From Gordionus sp. m RMFG-2023 (Eukaryota > Nematomorpha > Gordioida > Chordodea > Parachordodidae): DNA of 64,000 bases. Position numbers and translations under genes: made by a program. How positions within the stretch are numbered: position 1 is the stretch's first letter; each line of letters opens with the position of its first letter. The stretch lies in contig NC_088777.1 in NCBI RefSeq assembly GCF_954871325.1, positions 28,621,366-28,685,365 on the forward strand. Reading direction: 5' to 3'. Under the pieces are notes generated by a model that worked only from the letters and a program-made list of their open reading frames with translations, was not told where the DNA came from and ran no database searches. Below are positions 57,856 through 64,000 of this stretch, one piece after another.

Positions 57856-58745
57856 TATATCTCTACATCATATTTTATAAACCACCTTTCCACCAGATTT
57901 TATATCAATTTCCCAAATTTTTTGTAAGAACAAGTTATATTAATTATATTATAATATAAATTCTAGGTTTTAATAATGTCCTCCATTATAGATTTAGAAG
58001 ATGATATATCTACTTCTATTGATGTGACAGCAGATATAAGTGACAATGAGAATCTTTTACCATTTCATAATTTACGTAAGTATTTTACTTTATGTAAAAC
58101 GGATGGAGTAACCATACAATGATCTATGCAAAATGCTCTTTATGCAAAAACAAAATATCTTCTTCAAAGATTTGCAGTTCAAACCTAAAGAGGCATTTAG
58201 AAGTAATTAATTCTTTTAAAAATACAATTTTTAATATTTGTGAAGATCATAACCATATGCATATAATAAAAATTATAGATTTCCTTCACTATATGATGAC
58301 AGTAAAATATTGGCATCAATAATTCACCCAAAATTTAAGCTTAATTGGCCTTTTATTAATATGCCACAAATTGTTGCTAAAATACAGGGTCAACCATATG
58401 CAGATCCTTCAAATGAATGCATGGATCGATACCTTTTATGGGAAAAACTCGTCACCAAAATGCTCTTTCCATTAATAATTTTTTTTATTCTAATGATGAT
58501 TCAGTGAATATTTTTAATAATTATATTAATTTAAAAAAAAACCTTTATTGAATATAACACACCTTTACCATCAAGCGCTGTAGAGCGCTTGTTTTGTAAA
58601 ACTAAACATGTACTTAATGAAAAACATGGGTTTAAATGATGATAATTTAGAAAAAGTTTTATTATTAATGGCTAATTTAATTATAAATAAATATATTCTA
58701 ATTGTTATACTTATATTATATTATTCAATTACAATAAATTAATTA
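57856..58745 (+). pseudogene. hAT copy 3, internal-deletion derivative
   Basis: Starts inside the element, equivalent to about position 53956 of copy 2. The BED-finger exon is recognisable (LEDDISTSIDVTADISDNEN; CSLCKNKISSSKI, SSNLKRHLEV at about 58135-58203). The sequence then jumps to the last exon (LASIIHPKFKLNWPFINMPQ, PLPSSAVERLFCKTKHVLNE). The catalytic middle is gone. Right-end sequence resumes at 60452 after the non-LTR insertion. It is more diverged from copies 1 and 2 than they are from each other. Confidence 0.8.
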
Positions 58746-60444
58746 AATATTTTATCTGAACATTGTATATATAATCCATATATATATTATAATAATATGT
58801 TATTACAAGGTAAGTTATAATAGTAAAAAAAATATAATATTAGTAAATCACAATTATATAAAGTTATTAATTCTTGCTATTTTTTATTGATTGAGATTCA
58901 AGTACCCTTTTAGCGTTAACATTATAATAGGCAGCAAATTGGACAAAGTCTATCCTATGCATAGTGTTCAATTAGGGGGTTTCGGATATTGAAAAAATAA
59001 AGTTGAGATAATTGTATTTTACTATGTTTATGGCTAATCTTTGGCCTAGGTAGAATCCCTCGTCGGGATCCTTGACCCTAGCAGAAATCCGTTTTCCCAG
59101 CTCTTTAAAGAAGGTCAGGGCATGAGAGCCGAACGACGTTAGAGTCGTGGCGATTAATGGTAGGGATGTAAAATTGGCCAAGAGATGGCGAATATTTAGC
59201 TGGTTTATTCGCCTCGGCATCTAGTATGACATCTCTATTTATATTGGAAGGGGCAAGAGGATCTATGCATGAGAAATCCCAGGTTAGGAATTCCCCCCAC
59301 TTCCAAGGGATCATAGTCAAACCATCGGGCCGCTTACCATCGGAATTGTAAAGGCCAGTAGGTTCGAGGGTTTATGGGATGTCGGCGAATTTTAAGGCCC
59401 TGGCAATGGTATCATTGCATTTTGAATGCCTAATGAATCTACCTCTACAGCGCTTGCAGTGTAGAGAGTGACGGCCTTTGGAGTTGACCGACGTTTAACA
59501 AAGGATACAATGATAAGGCATTACCATATCGCGATTAAGTCTAAGACCTATGGCGTGACGTAGTTCATCATTGCTTAGGAGCTGGTCAAGGTTTCACGAT
59601 GGGAAAGCCTCAAGGAATTCGTATCCACTACTTATGGAAATGGAGAAGAGTAGAGAATGGTCCTCTGATTGGCTCCGATTTAAGGAAAGCAACGGCCAAC
59701 TAGAGGTTTATCCCAATCCTTCTGTAGTGCCGACAATGAAGGATCGACTAATGAGAGGGACTTCCATAGATCAATTGCCTGTAGGAGAAGGAGTCAGGAT
59801 GTTTGGTGAGTGTTTGTATGATGGACTCGCAGGACAGGCGAGAGGATATGAACGCACTAACGGAAAGTAAAGAAGGTAATCTTATGCCCCTGCCGCCGGA
59901 TTTGATTGGTAAAGTAGCCTGTTACCATGATAATTCCCCAAATTTAAGATTGAGTATATCTTCTGTAAGGCGTTTAATCTCCAGTTCGTGTTCAGCGAGG
60001 TTGACGTCATATTGAAAGATATAAAATTCTTGGAATTAGAAGGTAGTTTTTTAATAAGAAGAAAGCTTGGTGAGCTGGGAGGCGAGATAGTGTATCGCGC
60101 ATAAAGGTTATCTCTCGTGAAATATCGGCAAAGAACTTGATAAATGACTCGTCTTTATCTACTGGAGATCCGAGATGATTGAATATATATTGCGGTTAAG
60201 GTCAATGATCCCAAGAGGACAATATTCGCTTTTGTCTTAATTAACTCGAAGTCCCAAACTTTTCTCGCTGGATTTTATTATTTGGATTGCCTACATAACT
60301 TTAGTCGGTGGGCCGCCTAGTATACCATCGTCGATATACCAGTTATGAATAGGCTTGCATTGGTCATTAATGTCTCGTATTAGACTATTAATGCCCAGAC
60401 AGAACAAAAAGGAACCTAGAGGGTCACCTTTTGTATCCCATCGC
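58746..60444 (-). mobile_element. 5'-truncated non-LTR element with PD-(D/E)XK endonuclease, copy 2
   Basis: Inserted in hAT copy 3 with a probable TSD TTAATTA (58739-58745 and 60445-60451). The minus strand reads, in order: RT blocks KGDPLGSFLFCLGINSL and WYIDDGILGGPPTKV (60.44-60.30 kb); [60 protein letters not shown] followed by [14 protein letters not shown] (59.34-59.23 kb), a PD-(D/E)XK-type active site; and [20 protein letters not shown] with YLGQRLAINIVKYNYLNF to the stop at 58972. Family members reverse-transcribe their own RNA at a nicked target. The frame changes at least three times, and the copy starts mid-RT, as expected from target-primed truncation. Confidence 0.82.
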
Positions 60445-60610
60445 TTAATTATTTTTTATATTAGTTAATTTTGCATCGATCAGAAATTTAAATAAGAAAA
60501 GGATCGTGATCCTTTTTAAAAAAAATATTGATCCTGGATTTCGACCCTCTTTTTTTCAAAAGATCGTGATCGGGATTCGATCTTTTTAAAAGGATCGATT
60601 AACAAGCCTG

Positions 60611-60835
60611 AGTGTATTATATAGGGTTTTGGGTAGGTAAGTTGAGTATTAGAAAGGTCTGTGAAGGTGGTTGTAGTATGGGGTTTAGAATAGAGAGGAG
60701 TGCTGAGATTGCAGGTATAGGTAGTGGAAGGGGAGTAGTGAAGGATTACGGTGTTTTAGGTGTGGGCAGGAGGGAAACATAAGTAGAGTATGCAGGAGTG
60801 TGGTAGAGATAAGGAATATAGAAGGTTTCCGTACA
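60611..60835. other. Cytosine-poor, G-rich tract
   Basis: Over about 220 bp the plus strand has only about ten C while G is about a third of bases (for example GGTAGTGGAAGGGGAGTAGTG). Short GTAGGTA / GGTATAGG motifs recur irregularly. No reading frame of interest on either strand. The origin is unknown. Confidence 0.6.
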
Positions 60836-61807
60836 TAGGCGTAGTCAGGATTTTCCTAAGGGGGGTGGGTTAAAAAATTCCAGGGGGCTTCGCCCCCAGA
60901 CCCCATTTTAAACTGGTTTTTGGCCCGCTTTTGCCTGGCCTTCGGCCGGGTTACCTTAGTCTATAATATGGTTAGGGCCCACCTCTTCGTATGAATATTT
61001 ATGAAAAAACGTCAAATGACCTAAAATGGCCATAAATATATTTGAAGCGATTATAAATTTGTATAATTTTGAAAAATTAAACAATGCTTTTTATTTTAAA
61101 TTATATTTAAATAGCTAAATGGTAATTAATATTTATATTAATACAAGAACAGTATATACTAAAAAATAAATTGCAAATAATTTACAATATTTTAGCAAAC
61201 TCTTAATACTCTAGATCTATTAATATATAATAGACAGCACAATTGTATTATAAATATATCTTTGATAAAATATTAATAAAATTTATACCAAATATCTCAT
61301 AATAAAAATTTAAATTAATATACAAAAATGCAATCTCCTTTTTTTTGCATTATAATGTATAAATTGAATTAAATATTTGTTAGAATAGATAATATTTTTG
61401 TTGTATTTAGATTTAATCAAACTATATTGAACCATTTGATTGTTAGAATTGTTTTGAATAATAGCTTTGTTTAAAAATGATATAAATATCTAAAAAATAC
61501 TATTTACTTGGACTAATGGTATTTCTGTTATGGGCATCTATTTCCTCCAAGACCTCTTGGTTCATAACTTTGTTAAAAAAATAGTTATACCAATATAATT
61601 AAAATTTACTTGGACAATTTGTGTTATCCAAAACTGGACTATTTGTGTTATCTAAAACTGGACCTTGTAGATTAATAGCTTTGAAAAATTATTGTATTTG
61701 ATATTTTACTTTGGCATTCTGCAGTACATACATTTGATACAATTATAAATACACAAGCATTAATTCAGTAATTAAAGATATAATTTAAGATTAAATATTA
61801 ATCAAAA
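60836..61807. other. Transposon terminus and AT-rich spacer
   Basis: CATAGGCGTAGTCAGGATTTT at about 60836, followed by GGGGGGTGGG, a GGGGGCTTCGCCCCC hairpin (about 60885-60899) and CCTGGCCTTCGGCCGGG, is the style of DUF4371-type hAT ends. I found no partner end or TSD. From 61000 the sequence is AT-rich without genes. Confidence 0.45.
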
Positions 61808-61997
61808 TTATTTACTTTGGATTGGTTTGCAGGTTTCTAAATGTTTGATGGTGATGCTAAATTGAGTAACAGTAAGTTTAGCTCTTCCTCCACATTTTCT
61901 TCTGCAGGTGTAATAGATTGCTTTCTTTCCAGATTTATGGAACACATTATCATATCCTCCATAAAATATACAATCTTTATTATGTTTAGTTTTCTTA
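61808..61997 (-). other. FLYWCH-like zinc-finger exon
   Basis: The minus strand reads KDCIFYGGYDNVFHKSGKKA, then IYYTCRRKCGGRAKLTV and IKHLETCKPIQSK before a stop at 61808. The Y-x(n)-YY-x-C-x(4,5)-C...A(R)...H-x-x-x-C layout matches the FLYWCH zinc-binding domain, here with a C-C-H-C ending where H-x-H is usual. FLYWCH domains occur in Mutator-like transposases of animals and in host transcription factors. A plausible acceptor (TTTTTAAG) precedes KTKHNKDC. No further domain was found nearby, so this is an isolated exon or a transposon relic. Confidence 0.5.
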
Positions 61998-62688
61998 AAA
62001 ATATAAATTATTATATGTAAATTAAATAATATATACTTTAATTTCTAAATTTATAAGCTTTGATATTTGTTTGGAAAACAAAACACCTATTAAAAAAAAT
62101 ACGAACTAGAAGGACAATACCTATAATATTATCAAAAATAGAAGGTTATTTTATAAGCCCGGAACGAATATGAAATATATTTTTATTAGTTTATATATAA
62201 TATAATAAATTACTTGTATATACATTAATATAAAAGCATGGTAATAATTTATTCCAAACAAGTATAGGAAATTTATTTATAAAAATATATAGACATATAG
62301 TTGATATTCCTCTATTATATATAATTAGTTACAAAATACTAGGTAAAATTCCACTTTTACAGACATGTTTGACATTAGATAATATATTACAGTTTATATA
62401 TTAACAAATTTTACTAATCTATGCTCTTCATAATAAATATTGAAACAATTTGCATTCAATTATTTAACGCCATCTATTTAAATATAAAATTATACTAAAA
62501 TTTAATCTTCATATTATTCATCCCACAATGTCTAAAAGATATTTTCTGATGTCCTTATCAATATTTTATAGTTTTCTGTAAAATATATAATTCGTATTCA
62601 TAAAAATTATTTGATTGTTATATGATAATTGATAAAATTAGATATACTGTAAATATAAGACATATATAATTCCACTGTTTGTATCAGG
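61998..62688. other. AT-rich spacer, no feature seen
   Basis: Nothing recognised between the FLYWCH-like exon and the next hAT end. Confidence 0.5.
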
Positions 62689-64000
62689 CGCGTACGTAGG
62701 AATTTGATCTGTGGGAGGGGGGGGGGGGAATAATAAAATTTTTTAAGAAATATTATAGTTATTTAAAAATATTAAGCATCAATTTATTAGGACTAATAAC
62801 TTTTCTCACACACAATTTTAAATTATGTGAATTATAAAAAAATTATATATATAAACCATTCAAAAACTATAAAATAAATGTGAATTATAAAATAAAAATA
62901 TAACACCATATGAATCACTTAAATGACCTAAAATTGAAATTTGAATATTTTTATCCCTTAAAATTTATATATAAAGTATAAAAAATTTAAATGTTGGAAA
63001 TGTCACAAAAAGTTTCTTATGTATATTTTGAGCTAATTTTTCCATTATCTCATCCTTGCTTGGCGTTAAATGCCTATGAATATTCAAAAGATCCAAACCA
63101 TTCAATCTACTTTCAGAAGTTATACTTCATTTCATAGGTTTGTTTTTCAGGGACTTGCAGGCCCGTCCCCCAGGCCGGACCGTATTTTAATTTTTTTAAA
63201 TATACTCGGGCTGGGCCCGAAATTTTTTTAAAAAAAACACCCGGGCTGGGCCTGAAAATCTTTTTTTAAAAAATATCCGGGCCGAGCTGTATATTTTAAA
63301 ACCAAATATTTGAAATCGCCATTATTAGCTATAAAAATCAAAAATAAATATAATTTATTTTAAAAATATTCGGGCCGGGCCTGAAAATTTTATTTTCAAA
63401 AAAGCGGGGCCGGGCTTGAAAATTTTTTTTAAAAAAACCGGGCCGGGCCAAAAAAAATCTTGAATAAAAATCAGGACCGTGCCCTGCAAATGGTACCTCT
63501 ACAGGGTTCTGTTATTCTTCTTAAAAAAGAGAATATTTTCTCATTAGTTTACTAATGGGAAGAGTTGCTAATATATATAACCATTTTAATACATTGGGAA
63601 TATAATCTAAAATGTGTTTGAAATAAAGCATCCATAGCATTTTTTGAGACTGTATCAACCATAGTTATTCCGCTAATAAGGCATCATAAGATACTTTAAC
63701 ATCTTCATGATAAAAATTTAACAAATATTTATTTTTTTTCTATCACCATCTGAAAGAGGTTGGGAAGGGTTTTGTGAAAGTAATATCTGCAGATTGGTAA
63801 GTGCTGCATGATGAATAAAAAACCATTCATTTATTTGGGTTATAAATGTATCTAATAGAGGGGACATTTGTTTTATAATACTCTTCTACTGATCCTTTAT
63901 TGATGTTTTGACGATGAGTTTGCTTGCTGCAAGTCGAGGGGGACAAATATTAAACACGTATAGTTCTGTTTTTGACTCAACAATAACTTATAAAATATGA
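62689..64000 (-). mobile_element. DUF4371-type hAT, 3' part, running off the right edge
   Basis: Its 3' terminus is CAGGCGCGTACGTAGG at 62689, read inward, followed by a long G run. The minus strand encodes degenerate transposase: about 63780-63990 (PPRLAASKLIVKTSIKD, LDTFITQINEWFFIHHAALT), 63520-63700 (VDTVSKNAMDALFQTHFRLY with frame changes), and about 62960-63120 (RLNGLDLLNIHRHLTPSKDE, IMEKLAQNIH), the C-terminal dimerisation end. The element is interrupted by a small GC-ended element at 63148-63511. It has several stops and frameshifts, so it is inactive. Confidence 0.7.
63148..63511. mobile_element. 364-bp GC-ended hAT MITE
   Basis: The left end CAGGGACTTGCAGGCCCG and right end (...GGTACCTCTACAGGGTTCTG) enclose repeated GGGCCGGGCC and CGGGCTGGGCC motifs. 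It is the same family as the outer element at 12189-16933 (CAGAGACCTGCAGGCCCGG; ...GGTACCTCTGCTGGTCTCTG). It interrupts the hAT transposase relic between SFLRRI-like and QTYEMK-like sequence. The flanks TTGTTTTT and TTATTCTT match at six of eight positions, so the TSD is only tentative. Confidence 0.75.

Larger units (their letters stand above)
53738..60610 (+). mobile_element. Composite of two BED-finger hATs sharing one TSD
   Basis: The left TIR CAGAGTTGTTAAAGGATCG starts at 53738; a right TIR (...TTAACAAGCCTG) occurs twice, at 57855 and at 60610. AGTGTATT flanks the left end (53730-53737) and the second right end (60611-60618). No matching TSD follows 57855. The whole 6.9-kb block therefore behaves as one insertion unit or as the result of later recombination: copy 2 (53738-57855) joined to copy 3 (57856-60610), which lacks its own left end. 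Copy 3 carries a non-LTR insertion (58746-60444). Confidence 0.88.

Noticed and set aside
59571-60015. Plus-strand frames of 99 and 70 codons
   Set aside because: They are antisense to the minus-strand non-LTR coding sequence, whose conserved blocks identify the true strand.

Overview
The window is AT-rich, gene-poor eukaryotic DNA, almost certainly from an invertebrate animal. Three things point there: a complete histone H3.3 gene with two spliceosomal introns, a probable IL-17-family cytokine gene, and a transposon set typical of Metazoa (BED-finger hAT, DUF4371/ZMYM-type hAT, piggyBac, Ty3/Gypsy of the K02A2.6 type, and non-LTR elements with a PD-(D/E)XK endonuclease). I cannot name the species. 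Host coding sequence that I can defend covers about 1 kb of 64 kb: the IL-17-like gene (29273-30116, +) and H3.3 (49605-50099, -). The rest is transposons nested in one another, satellites, inverted repeats and featureless AT-rich spacer.

Region by region. 1-535: a 67-bp satellite running off the left edge. 588-5824: a rearranged Ty3/Gypsy fossil bracketed by a 150-bp inverted repeat. 5828-7130: a 119-bp satellite with an AT-rich flank; the same unit recurs inverted at 31.3-32.3 kb. 7174-7568: a 17-bp minisatellite. 8386-10275: a degraded hAT with an 8-bp target-site duplication (TSD). 11863-16980: a dispersed repeat split by a GC-ended hAT (12189-16933), itself split by a 4.1-kb BED-finger hAT (12637-16770). 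18160-18650: a non-LTR fragment. 18815-20425: a long palindromic element. 20.8-28.2 kb: a minus-strand Gypsy fossil containing a foldback element and a DUF4371 hAT. 28.3-30.1 kb: a dispersed repeat, a broken IL-17 exon copy and the IL-17-like gene. 30.9-32.3 kb: a phased GCGAA repeat and the inverted satellite. 36220-41720: a young Gypsy insertion with near-identical LTRs and a 5-bp TSD. 41.7-43.2 kb: a non-LTR fragment and three tRNA-derived repeats. 45397-47811: a piggyBac interrupted by a 700-bp hAT. 48057-48961: a short hAT. 49605-50300: H3.3 with TATA and CCAAT boxes. 51212-53102: a hAT carrying a second hAT. 53738-60610: a composite of two BED-finger hATs, the second carrying a non-LTR insertion. 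60.6-64 kb: a cytosine-poor tract, a FLYWCH-like exon and the 3' part of a DUF4371 hAT carrying a small GC-ended element.

The host genes have no evident functional link. Most of the structure is transposition history, and at least seven insertions can be read to the base from their TSDs. The item most worth following up is the IL-17-like gene with its neighbouring broken exon copy; the composite hAT, the foldback element and the palindromic element come next.
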